A DNA stretch of 64,000 nt, taken from NCBI RefSeq assembly GCF_900105945.1, contig NZ_FNSO01000004.1, positions 2,542,001-2,606,000 of the forward strand. The letters run 5' to 3'. Of this stretch, positions 24,882 to 32,981 are shown piece after piece. The position numbers and the translations under genes were made by a program. Source of the stretch: Amycolatopsis tolypomycina. Lineage in GTDB: Bacteria > Actinomycetota > Actinomycetes > Mycobacteriales > Pseudonocardiaceae. The notes under the pieces are model-generated. The model was not told the DNA's origin. It did no database searches and saw nothing but the letters and a program-made list of their open reading frames with translations. Within the stretch, counting starts at the first letter, position 1. The number at the start of each line of letters is the position of its first letter.

Positions 24882-24909
24882 GCCGGCGGTGGAGACCTTC
24901 ACCGCCGGC
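24882..24909. terminator. Bidirectional terminator between glycosyltransferase and 4-ketoreductase
   Basis: A perfect 10-bp stem (gccggcggtg / caccgccggc) with an 8-base loop lies 6 bp beyond the glycosyltransferase stop. It would serve the convergent 4-ketoreductase only if that gene ended at the out-of-frame TGA at 24926. Confidence 0.75.
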
Positions 24910-24925
24910 CCGCCGGAGAGGCCGT

Positions 24926-25670
24926 TCACCTGGGGGACCGGGACGTACCGATCGAGCACTGTGGACAGATAGCCCGGCCCGAACCCGTAACCGTCCACTT
25001 CGGGCAGGAGCCGGCGCAACCGGTCCAGGCTGACCGCGGCCGTGCTCGCCGGCCGGTGCACCACCTGCCGGTCCGCCGTCGTGCCGAGCCGGCGCTCGAT
25101 GCCGTCGATGATGCGCTCCACCGGGACCGGCACGCCGGAAGCCACGTTCACGACGGTGTCGCGCACCCCCGCGCGCAGCAGGCCGTCGAGCGCCGCGAGG
25201 ACGTGGCGGACGTCCACCAGGTCCCGGGTCACGCCGCGGCGCACCAGCACCGAGCCGGACCGCACCTGGCTGACCAGCGTCGGCAGCAGCTGGTGTTCGC
25301 GCTGGCCGCGGCCGACGAGGTTGCTCAGCCGCAGGGTCAGCCAGCCGGCCCCGCTGGCCGCCAGCACCGCCTCCAGCGCCAGCTTGTGGCGGCCGTACAC
25401 CGAGGCGGGGAACACCGGGCCCCCCTCGGTGCCCGCGGACCGCTCGCCGTACAGCGCCGGCGACGCCGTCGAGAAGAACACCGCCAGCCGGCCGCGGTTC
25501 CGGCAGTCGAGCGCGACGCGGTACACCAGCTCGGCTTCGCGGTCGAACTCGGCCGCCGCGTCGACGATCGTGCTCGACACCCCGGCCGCGATCGCGGTCA
25601 CGCCCGGGTGCCGGTCGCCGAAGTGCCCGCGCAGGTGCCCGGCCAGGAACCCGCCCCCGATCACCTGCAT
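24926..25670 (-). CDS. NDP-hexose 4-ketoreductase, apparently frameshifted at its 3' end
   Basis: The about 247-residue SDR-like sugar reductase shows MQVIGGGFLAGHL, the catalytic region VFFSTASPALYG, SVYGRHKLALEAVL (Tyr-x3-Lys), LRLSNLVGRGQREHQLLPTLV and RDLVDVRHVLAALDGLL, typical of dTDP-4-keto-hexose reductases of deoxysugar pathways. The frame has no stop until 22572, running antisense through the glycosyltransferase. Removing one base from the CCCCC run (24932-24936) would give V-P-R-stop at 24926-24928, just before the terminator. I take that as the true end. It lies 13 bp downstream of the 2,3-dehydratase and sets C4 stereochemistry of a dideoxysugar. Confidence 0.8.
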
Positions 25671-25683
25671 CGCGGCCGCGGGC

Positions 25684-27060
25684 TCACGTCAGCGCCCGCA
25701 GCGCCGCGACCAGCGTCCGGGCCTGGACGTTGAGGTAGTGGCGGTGCTGCAGCAGCACGGTCAGCTGGCTCGGCGTCAGCCACTGGAACTGGCCGTCCGG
25801 GCGGACCGGGAACCCCTCGTCCACCTCGAGGATCACGTACCGGCTGCGGGCGTCGTGGAACCGGCCGCCCTCCTCGGAGAGCTCGACGTCGAACCAGGTT
25901 CGCTCCGGTCGCCGGCTGCGCACCAGGTCGACGTAGGGCGGCATGCTGCCGGCGGGCAGGTGCCGGTAGTTCTCCGGGACGCACTGCACCGTGGGCGCCA
26001 GCTCGACGACGTCCAGGTAGCCGGGCTCGACCCGCGCGTTGATCAGGGCGTGCAGCACCCCGTCGAAGCGCTTGACCAGCAGCGCGACGATGCCGGTGCC
26101 GTGCGGCTCGAGCAACGGCTGCTGCCACGAGGCCACTTCGCGGCAGCCGGCCTGCACGTCCACGGCCACGACGCTGAAGAACCGGCCCGACTCGTGCGCG
26201 ATCGCGGTGTCCGTGCGGTGCCAGCGCTCGATTTCGCGCAGCGGCACCCGTTCGGTGACCAGCTCGTGCTCGGTGCGCATCCGGGTGATCCAGCTGAGCA
26301 CCTCGGCCGTGGTGTGCAGGCTCCCGGCGGCGGGGTCGACCACCGCCGGCAGGCACGACAGCACCGTGCGGGCGTCCATGTTGACCACGTTGTCCAGGTG
26401 CAGCAGCCGGTGCAGCTGCCCCAGGGTGAGCCAGCGGAAGTCGTCGCCCGCTTCGACCTCGGGGCCGACCGCCACGACCATGTTCCGGTTGCGCTTGCGG
26501 TAGAACCAGGCGCCCTGCTCGGACTGCAGGACGTCGGCGATGACGTGCCGCGGATCGGCCGCGGCGAAGTGCTCGAGGTAGGGCACCGCCCGGCCGCCGT
26601 GCACCCGGGTGTAGTTGCTGCGGGTGGCCTGGACCGTCGGCGCGAGCTGCACCCCGTTCGGGTTGCCCGGTTCCGCCTTGGCCTGCATCAGGAAGTGCAG
26701 CACGCCGCCGATCTCGCGCACGGCGATGCCCAGGATGCCGATCTCCGGCTGGTGGATGATCGGCTGGGACCACTCGCGCACGGGCCCGAAGTCGCTGCGC
26801 ACCCGCAGCCCCGCCACCGAGAAGAACCGGCCGCTCGTGTGGGCGAGGTCGCCGGTGGCCGGGTCGAAACCCCAGCCGGCCAGCTCGTCGAACGCGATCC
26901 GCCGGACCCGCTGGGCGTGGTGCGGCCGCCGGTTCTCCAGCCACGCCAGCACTTCCCGGTGCGTCAGGACGCCGTCGGCCGCCGCGGCGGACTCGGCGAC
27001 GCGGGCGGGCAGCGAGGCGTCGGTGTGGCGCAGCAGTCCGGTGGACGTGGCTGTCGGCAT
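25684..27060 (-). CDS. NDP-hexose 2,3-dehydratase
   Basis: The 458-residue protein consists of two homologous halves, the mark of TylX3/EvaA/UrdS-type 2,3-dehydratases. The first half has HTSGRFFSVAGLRV, FLMQAKAEPGNPNGVQLAPTVQATRSNYTRVHGG and VIADVLQSEQGAWFYRKRNRN. The second repeats this as HESGRFFSVVAVDV, LINARVEPGYLDVVELAPTVQCVPENYRHL. The enzyme removes the C2 hydroxyl from NDP-4-keto-6-deoxyglucose, opening the way to 2,6-dideoxysugars. The following 4-ketoreductase agrees. Glucose nucleotidyltransferase, 4,6-dehydratase and 3-ketoreductase genes are absent from this window and must lie elsewhere. Confidence 0.92.
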   Translation of the reverse strand: MPTATSTGLLRHTDASLPARVAESAAAADGVLTHREVLAWLENRRPHHAQRVRRIAFDELAGWGFDPATGDLAHTSGRFFSVAGLRVRSDFGPVREWSQPIIHQPEIGILGIAVREIGGVLHFLMQAKAEPGNPNGVQLAPTVQATRSNYTRVHGGRAVPYLEHFAAADPRHVIADVLQSEQGAWFYRKRNRNMVVAVGPEVEAGDDFRWLTLGQLHRLLHLDNVVNMDARTVLSCLPAVVDPAAGSLHTTAEVLSWITRMRTEHELVTERVPLREIERWHRTDTAIAHESGRFFSVVAVDVQAGCREVASWQQPLLEPHGTGIVALLVKRFDGVLHALINARVEPGYLDVVELAPTVQCVPENYRHLPAGSMPPYVDLVRSRRPERTWFDVELSEEGGRFHDARSRYVILEVDEGFPVRPDGQFQWLTPSQLTVLLQHRHYLNVQARTLVAALRALT

Positions 27061-27072
27061 GCGATCCTCCGT

Positions 27073-28293
27073 CTACGCCGGCAGGACCGGCAGTTCGGCG
27101 AGCCCGCGGAAGGCGGGGATCTCCACCCCGAGCCAGGGCACCTGCTCGGGCGGCACCGCGAGCTGGATCCCCGGGAAGCGGGCGAACAGCGTCGCCAGCG
27201 CGATCTGCGCCTCCATCCGGGCCAGCGAGGCGCCGAGGCAGTAGTGCGCCCCGTGGCCGAACCCGAGGTGGCCGCTGTTGTTCCGGCCGAAGTCGACGGT
27301 GTCCGGGTCGGGGAAGCGGGCCGGGTCCCGGTTGGCCGCGGCGATCGCGATCTGCACCAGCGCACCCCGGGGGATCACCTGGTCGCCGATGCGCAGCTCC
27401 TCGGTGGCGTACCGGAAGGTGGCGTTCTCGGCCGGTCCGTCGAAGCGCAGCAGCTCCTCGACGGCCTGGGGGAGCAGCTCGGGCCGGGCGCGCAGCTCGG
27501 CCAGCCGGTCCGGGCGTTGCAGCAGGTGGAAGACCGAGTTGCCGATGAGGTTGCCGGTGGTCTCGTGGCCGGCGAACAGCAGCAGCCAGGCCGACGACAC
27601 GAGCTCCCGCTCGTCGAGCCGGTCGTCGTCGCGGGCGCTCACCAGCGAGCCGAGCAGGTCGTCGCCGCGTTCGGCGCGCTTGCGGGCGATCAGGTCCACC
27701 AGGAACTCGTGCAGCTTGCCTTCGGCTTCCTGCTGGGCGCGGGTGGACTCCTCGTCGAACCCGGTGTGCGCCACCGTCGCCGACCACCGCTGGACGTCCG
27801 CCCGGTCCGCTTCCGGCACCCCGAGCAGCTCGCAGATCACCGTGATCGGCAGGGGGAAGCCGAACGCGGCCATCAGGTCGACCGGGACGCCGGGGGCAAT
27901 GCGGTCCAGCAGCTCGTCGGTGATCGCCTGCACCCGCGGCCGGAGCGCTTCGACCCGGCGCGGGGTGAAGGCGAGGTTGACCAGCCGGCGCAGCCTCGTG
28001 TGCTTGGCCCCGTCGGAGTTGATCATGTTGTCGTCGAGGTGCACCGAGCTGTCGCCGAAGATGGCGACGTAGGCCTCCCAGGCGCCGTACATGTCCTTGC
28101 TGAGCCGGGGATCGGCGAGCGCGGCACGGGCGTCCTCGTAGCGGGTGACGACGTAGGCCGGGAACCCGTGCGGCGCCGTCACCGGGCAGGCCGCGCCGGA
28201 CTCGCGCAACCGGGCGTAGGTGGGGTAGGGATCGCGCCGGAAGTCCGCCGTGAACATCTCCGAAACGGGGCTGCTGCCCGCGATGTCCGTCAT
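27073..28293 (-). CDS. Cytochrome P450 (third gene of a P450 array)
   Basis: The 406-residue P450 has the heme loop LGFGHGAHYCLGASLARME, I helix LLFAGHETTGN with the canonical acid-alcohol pair, and EELLRFDGPAE (ExxR). It is a standard actinomycete CYP107/105-like enzyme. Its ATG overlaps the stop of the preceding P450 by 4 bp, and the 2,3-dehydratase follows after 12 bp, so three P450s and two sugar genes form one operon. Substrate unknown; hydroxylation or epoxidation of the polyketide core is expected. Confidence 0.88.
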   Translation of the reverse strand: MTDIAGSSPVSEMFTADFRRDPYPTYARLRESGAACPVTAPHGFPAYVVTRYEDARAALADPRLSKDMYGAWEAYVAIFGDSSVHLDDNMINSDGAKHTRLRRLVNLAFTPRRVEALRPRVQAITDELLDRIAPGVPVDLMAAFGFPLPITVICELLGVPEADRADVQRWSATVAHTGFDEESTRAQQEAEGKLHEFLVDLIARKRAERGDDLLGSLVSARDDDRLDERELVSSAWLLLFAGHETTGNLIGNSVFHLLQRPDRLAELRARPELLPQAVEELLRFDGPAENATFRYATEELRIGDQVIPRGALVQIAIAAANRDPARFPDPDTVDFGRNNSGHLGFGHGAHYCLGASLARMEAQIALATLFARFPGIQLAVPPEQVPWLGVEIPAFRGLAELPVLPA

Positions 28294-29531
28294 CCGAGTG
28301 CTCCCTTCGCGTCGAACCGGACCGGCAGCTCGTAGACCGAGCGCAGCAGCAACCCCGGCCGCCAGCGCAGCTCGCCCGGGTCGACGGCCAGCCGCAGGCC
28401 GGGCAGCCGGCGCACCACGGCCGCGAGGCCGACGGTGCTCACCAGCTGCCCGATCTTCTGGCCGAGGCAGTTGTGCGTGCCGATGCCGAACGCGATGTTG
28501 AGCTCGCCCTGCCGGGTGACGTCGAGCCGCTCGGGTTCGGCGTAGTGCCGGGGATCCCGGTGCGCGGAGGTGAGCACCGGGCACACCACGGCGCCCCGGG
28601 GGATCACGGTGTCGCCGTACTGCAGGTCCTTCGCGGCGAAGCGGAACGTCGCCGTCTGGGTGCCGCTGTCGTACCGCAGCAGCTCGTTGACGGCGTTGTC
28701 CATCAGCTCCGGCCGGGCCCGCAGCAGCTCCAGCTGGTCGGGGTGGGTGAGCAGCGAGTGCAGCGCGGTCCCCAGGAAGGCGGTGACCGAGTCCACTCCG
28801 GACAGGACCATGGTGACGACCATGGCCAGCAGCTCCTGCTCGGTCATCTCCTCGCGGTCGCGCGCCCGGACGAGGTCGCTGATCACGTCGTCGCCCAGCT
28901 GCTCGCGCCGCAACCGGATCACTTCGAGCACGAGGTCGCGGATCTCGTACTTGATGCGGTCGAAGTCCGCCGAATGGTGCTGGTAGCTCGGGCTGGTCAG
29001 GTTGCGGCCGAGCTCGCGCAGCCGCGCCCAGTCGGCGGACGGCAGCACGTGCACGCCGACCAGCTCGCCGATGATCCCGTCGGCCAGCGGCGAGGCGTAC
29101 CCCTCGATCAGCTCCGCTTCGCCGTCGGCGGCGAACTTGTCGATCAGCTCGTCGGCGAGCCGCTCCGCGGGTTCCTGCCGGGAGCGTGCCTGCCGCGGGG
29201 TCATGTTCTTCGCGATCACGCGGCGCAGCCGGGTGTGGTCGGGCGGGTCGAGCATGGACAGGTTGCGGTGGAACGGTTTCAGCTCCGGGTCCATCAGCTG
29301 GTGCGCCGCGAGCGAGCCCTCGGTGACCGAGCTGCGGTCCTTGACCAGGTCGGGGTCGATCAGGGCCGTGCGCACGTCGTCGTAGCGCGTGAGGAACCAG
29401 AGCCGGTTCAGCCCGCCAGGGTAGAAGCGCTGGGAGACGCCTTCGCTCTCGCGCATGTGCTCGTAGGTGGCGTGCGGGCAGGCCACGAACTCGGGGCTGA
29501 AGAGCTCGGGCGCCGCGTCCTGCTGGGTCAT
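28290..29531 (-). CDS. Cytochrome P450 (second gene of the array, altered I helix)
   Basis: The 413-residue P450 has heme loop IAFGIGTHNCLGQKIG and ExxR in NELLRYDSG. The I helix reads VLSGVDSVTAF, so the usual (A/G)GxxT threonine position is Ser. Such variants often catalyse coupling, C-C bond formation or dehydration-like reactions instead of plain hydroxylation. It is a clear paralogue of the neighbour at 29528 (HPDQLELLRARPELMDN versus SPDQLELLRSRPELMDN) and has identical length, indicating tandem duplication. Both ends overlap neighbours by 4 bp. Confidence 0.88.
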   Translation of the reverse strand: MTQQDAAPELFSPEFVACPHATYEHMRESEGVSQRFYPGGLNRLWFLTRYDDVRTALIDPDLVKDRSSVTEGSLAAHQLMDPELKPFHRNLSMLDPPDHTRLRRVIAKNMTPRQARSRQEPAERLADELIDKFAADGEAELIEGYASPLADGIIGELVGVHVLPSADWARLRELGRNLTSPSYQHHSADFDRIKYEIRDLVLEVIRLRREQLGDDVISDLVRARDREEMTEQELLAMVVTMVLSGVDSVTAFLGTALHSLLTHPDQLELLRARPELMDNAVNELLRYDSGTQTATFRFAAKDLQYGDTVIPRGAVVCPVLTSAHRDPRHYAEPERLDVTRQGELNIAFGIGTHNCLGQKIGQLVSTVGLAAVVRRLPGLRLAVDPGELRWRPGLLLRSVYELPVRFDAKGALG

Positions 29532-30769
29532 CGGCTTTCCTCGTCGGTGAAGGTGACGGGCAGTTCGCGGACGGCGCGCAGCAGGATGCCGGGCCGCCAG
29601 TCGAGGGTGTCGGGAAGCGCGGCGAGCGCCAGGCCGGGGAGCCGGCGCAGCACGGTCTCCAGGGTGATCCTGGTCAGCATCCGGCCGAGTTCGGCGCCGA
29701 GGCAGTTGTGGATGCCGTGCCCGAGCGCGACGTGGTGGGTGGCGTCCCGGGTGATGTCCAGCCGGTCGGGGTCGGGGAACCGGCCGGGATCGCGGTTGGC
29801 CGCGGCCAGTGCCAGCGCGACCACCGCGCCGCGGGGGATCACCGTGCCGCCGAGCTCGACGTCTTCGCTGGTGAACCGGAACGACGCGGTCTGCATGGCG
29901 CCGTCGAACCGCAGCAGCTCCTCCACCGCGTTGTCCATCAGCTCCGGCCGGGACCGCAGCAGCTCCAGCTGGTCGGGGGAGAGCAGCAGCGCGAGGAGGG
30001 CGTTGCCGAGGAAGGCGGCCGTGGTGTCCATGCCGCCGAGCACGAGGGTGACCACCAGGCCGAAGAGCTGGTCGGGGGTCAGCTCGCCGCGGTCGGTGGC
30101 GGCGATCAGGGCGCTGAACACGTCCGGGCCGGGGTTTTCGCGGCGCCGGTCGATGAGGATTTCGACCAGTGCCTTGATCTCGAACTTGATGGCGTCGTAG
30201 TCGAGTGTCGTCGCGCTGTTGTCCGGTGTGGTCAGCCGGTTGCCGAGGACCCGCAGCCGGTCCCAGTCGAACCCGGGCCAGTCCTCTTCGGGCCGGGAGC
30301 CGAGCATGCCGCCGATGATGTGGTAGCACAGCGGAACGGCGAGATCGCCGATGAGCTCCGCCTTCCCGGCCGGCCGGAACCCGGCGACGAGCTGGTCGGC
30401 GTAGGCCGCGGCCTTGTCCGCCATCGCCCGGATCCGGCGCGGGCTGAACTCCTTGGCCACGAGCCTGCGCAGCGTGGTGTGCTCCGGCGGGTCGAGCATG
30501 ATCAGCGTCCGGTGGAACGCGGCCAGCTCGGGGTTCCCACGGCCCTTGGCCAGCCCGCCCGTCGACACCGACTCGCGGCTCTTGCGGAACCGCGGGTCGC
30601 GGAACGCCGCGCGGACGTCTTCGTAGCGGGAGACGAACCACACCTGCATGCGCTCGCCGGCGTACCGCTTGCAGACCACCGGCTCGTTCTCGCGCAGGGC
30701 CCGGTACGTGGGGTACGGATTTGCGGTGAATTCTTCGCTGAACAATGCGGGAGCGTCTGTTTTCGGCAT
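29528..30769 (-). CDS. Cytochrome P450 (first gene of the array)
   Basis: The 413-residue P450 has heme loop LGHGIHNCLGAELGR (Phe of the signature is Leu), I helix VLGGMDTTAAF and EELLRFDGAM. It leads the operon of three P450s, 2,3-dehydratase and 4-ketoreductase. The ATG is preceded by GAGGTGACC; a GTG two codons upstream is also possible. It is paralogous to the P450 at 28290. Role: oxidative tailoring, specific reaction unknown. Confidence 0.88.
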   Translation of the reverse strand: MPKTDAPALFSEEFTANPYPTYRALRENEPVVCKRYAGERMQVWFVSRYEDVRAAFRDPRFRKSRESVSTGGLAKGRGNPELAAFHRTLIMLDPPEHTTLRRLVAKEFSPRRIRAMADKAAAYADQLVAGFRPAGKAELIGDLAVPLCYHIIGGMLGSRPEEDWPGFDWDRLRVLGNRLTTPDNSATTLDYDAIKFEIKALVEILIDRRRENPGPDVFSALIAATDRGELTPDQLFGLVVTLVLGGMDTTAAFLGNALLALLLSPDQLELLRSRPELMDNAVEELLRFDGAMQTASFRFTSEDVELGGTVIPRGAVVALALAAANRDPGRFPDPDRLDITRDATHHVALGHGIHNCLGAELGRMLTRITLETVLRRLPGLALAALPDTLDWRPGILLRAVRELPVTFTDEESR

Positions 30770-30972
30770 GGTCACCTCGAGTGGGCGGACGGGAAAAGAA
30801 CTCGAACTCGACGACACCGCCGACCTTATTGGCTCGTCACGGGCCGGACACCTGAGAGAACGGCTGCAGTATTCCGGCGGTTTCGGCGTCCCCTTCCGCC
30901 TGCCTTCCTTCCGGTGCGCGGGCGGCCGGTCGGACGAACCCGGATGAAACGGACGTACCTGACATTTGTGCC

Positions 30973-31002
30973 TTGACAACGTGTCAGACGCGTTGATAGA
31001 CA
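30973..31002 (+). promoter_or_regulatory. Candidate sigma-70-type promoter
   Basis: ttgaca and tagaca are separated by 18 bp. It points toward the regulator gene, whose GTG start lies about 510 bp downstream, so a long 5' leader would be needed. It could be fortuitous. Confidence 0.35.
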
Positions 31003-31328
31003 AACTCATATCTTCCGAACGAGACCCTCCGAGGGTGCGCCTATGGAGACCGAGCGTCGGCTTGCGCCGCCCGATGCCCCCGAGTTGTGCGCCCGCCCTG
31101 CGGGGTTGCCCGGTGAACGGGACAGGTCTCCGGTCTCCTCTTCGTGTGCCGCCGGGTTCCGGCTCGCGGCCGGCACCGGGCTCCGGGATCGGTCGCCGAC
31201 CGCTGCCTGACCCTTCGTCGCGTCGGCTGCGGGGTGCCGGCCAGGGGAATTCCACAACGTCATCTGCGGGCAGGCAGATCGCGGTACGGTGGTACAAGTG
31301 AAAACTGGGGGTTGGTAACTGGGGTGAA

Positions 31329-31348
31329 AATTCAGCTTCAACTGAATT
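31329..31348. promoter_or_regulatory. Inverted repeat upstream of the regulator
   Basis: aattcag and ctgaatt are separated by 6 bases, an AT-rich symmetric element in a GC-rich setting, about 160 bp before the regulator start. It could be an operator for autoregulation. Confidence 0.45.
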
Positions 31349-31509
31349 GATCGGATCACGCACTTCGTCGGGTGGCGGTGTGTGTGCCATCGGTGATCGC
31401 GGCCGGCGTCGTCCGGAATTGCGCGGTCGCCGATCAACAGTACTCGCGGTTCGTTCGCGCGCGGGTTTCGTGCGCGAGCGGACCGGCGGGGAAAGTCACT
31501 GGGGGCTTT

Positions 31510-32907
31510 GTGTTCGAATCAAGCGAGTCATTCAGGGTTGAATTACGGAGATTGCGCATCAAATCCGGTGTCACGCAGGAAGAACTGGCGGAGGCGTCCG
31601 GCATCAGCGTGCGGGCGATCAGCGACCTCGAGCGGGGCCGGACCCGCCGTCCGCAACGCAAGACGGTGGAGCTGCTGGCCAGCGGGATGCGCCTGGACGA
31701 GCACGACACCGCGCGGCTGGTCCAGGTCGCCCGGAAGTCCACGTTGCAGGTGGCGCTGCCGCACGCGGTGCCCGGCGTGGTGCCGTGCGGCCACGACGCG
31801 GCCCGCTCCGAGCCGGGGGAGCCGGGCCGGATCTGCGAGCTGCCGCCGAGGTTGCCGGGCCTGCACACCACGCTGCCGGAGTACCCGGTGCTCGACGACT
31901 TCCTGCAGTCCGTGGCCGCGGCCGAGACGGTGGCGCCGGCCAACGGCAACACCGCGCTGGTCATCGGGTCGCCGTGGGTGGGCAAGACGACGGCCGCGGT
32001 GCACGCGGCCTACAAGTGGCGGCACCTGTTCCCGGACGGGCAGCTGTTCATCGACCTCAGCCCCGACGGCCAGCCGGCGATGCTCCCGCTCGACGTCGTG
32101 CGGCGGTTGTCCCGGTCGGTCGGCGCGCCGGTCGTGGAGGACGGCGCCGGCCTCGAATCCGCGGCCGCCACGCTGCGCAGCTTCCTGGCCAGCCGCCGGC
32201 TCCTCATCGTGCTGGACAAAGTGGTCAGCGAAGCCCAGGTGCGCGCGGTCCTGCCGGGGGTCAGCGCCAGCGCGGTGATCGCGGTGTGCCGCCGCCGGTT
32301 CCCCGCGCAGGCGGGCCTGCCGACGGTGGTGGTCGAGCCGCTGTCGGCCGGCCTGTCGGTGGCCCTGCTCGCCGCGGCCCTCGGCGAGCAGCGCGTCCGC
32401 GCCGAGTACGACGCGGCGATCGGGCTGGCGACGTTGTGCGGCGGGCTCCCGCTGGCCCTGCAGTGGGTGAGCGGCAAGCTGCTGCGCAATCCACATTGGA
32501 CACTGCACCGGATGTTCACGGCGCTGATCAACCCGCAGACCCGGAAGGACCTGATCGGCGCCTGCCGCATGGACTTCAGCGGCCGGTTCTACGCCCTGTA
32601 CGACGAGCTGTCCCCGGACGCCCAGCGCGCGTTGTGCGCCCTGTCGCACATCCACGCCGAGGAGTTCACAGTGGACATGGCCGCGGCCGTCCTCGGCACC
32701 TCGGTCGACACCGCCGAGCACATGATCGAGTACCTGATGGAGTGGCAGATCATCGAGGTCCACCACGACGCGGCCCGCCCGGCGGCGTTCCGGATCAACC
32801 CGTTCGTGCGGGCGTTCGCGGTGAGCGTGTCGGAGACGAGCGACCCCCTGGCGGACCTGGAGCACGTCCGCCAGCGCGCCACGACGGTGGTGGGCGCCAA
32901 GGTGTGA
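31510..32907 (+). CDS. XRE-type HTH regulator with NB-ARC ATPase domain
   Basis: The 465-residue protein has an N-terminal helix-turn-helix (ELRRLRIKSGVTQEELAEAS, ISVRAISDLERGRTRRP; residues about 8-60). An AfsR-like NB-ARC/STAND domain follows: Walker A ALVIGSPWVGKTTAA, LFIDLSPDG, Walker B RRLLIVLDKVV, LCGGLPLALQWV. It ends after a winged-helix-like region (LSPDAQRALCALSHIHAEEF) with no TPR repeats. Such proteins are pathway regulators in actinomycete antibiotic clusters. GGGGG precedes the GTG start. Its position at the cluster edge, divergent from the P450/sugar operon, suggests cluster control. Confidence 0.85.
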   Translation: MFESSESFRVELRRLRIKSGVTQEELAEASGISVRAISDLERGRTRRPQRKTVELLASGMRLDEHDTARLVQVARKSTLQVALPHAVPGVVPCGHDAARSEPGEPGRICELPPRLPGLHTTLPEYPVLDDFLQSVAAAETVAPANGNTALVIGSPWVGKTTAAVHAAYKWRHLFPDGQLFIDLSPDGQPAMLPLDVVRRLSRSVGAPVVEDGAGLESAAATLRSFLASRRLLIVLDKVVSEAQVRAVLPGVSASAVIAVCRRRFPAQAGLPTVVVEPLSAGLSVALLAAALGEQRVRAEYDAAIGLATLCGGLPLALQWVSGKLLRNPHWTLHRMFTALINPQTRKDLIGACRMDFSGRFYALYDELSPDAQRALCALSHIHAEEFTVDMAAAVLGTSVDTAEHMIEYLMEWQIIEVHHDAARPAAFRINPFVRAFAVSVSETSDPLADLEHVRQRATTVVGAKV

Positions 32908-32915
32908 GCCGGAGG

Positions 32916-32957
32916 CCGTCCGGCACGGCGGCGGCGTGACGCCGTCGTGCCGGACGG
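32916..32957 (+). terminator. Terminator after the XRE/NB-ARC gene
   Basis: Long stem with perfect outer arms ccgtccggcacg / cgtgccggacgg and partly paired inner bases, starting 8 bp after the stop codon. It also lies beyond the convergent LysR gene and may serve both. Confidence 0.75.
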
Positions 32958-32981
32958 TGTCGTGCCGGAGGGCGGGGGCCG

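Larger units (their letters stand above)
30776..31509. promoter_or_regulatory. Long non-coding region between the P450 array and the cluster regulator
   Basis: This 734-bp stretch holds no recognisable gene and is less GC-rich in parts than its neighbours. It contains a candidate promoter at 30973-31002 and an inverted repeat at 31329-31348. It should carry the leftward promoter of the P450/sugar operon and the rightward promoter of the XRE/NB-ARC regulator, with a possible long leader for the latter. Confidence 0.55.

Noticed and set aside
22572..25670. A 1032-residue minus-strand fusion protein starting at the 4-ketoreductase
   Set aside because: Only the first 245 residues show a real family pattern; the rest is antisense to the glycosyltransferase and crosses a terminator. 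Explained by a one-base indel in a C run.
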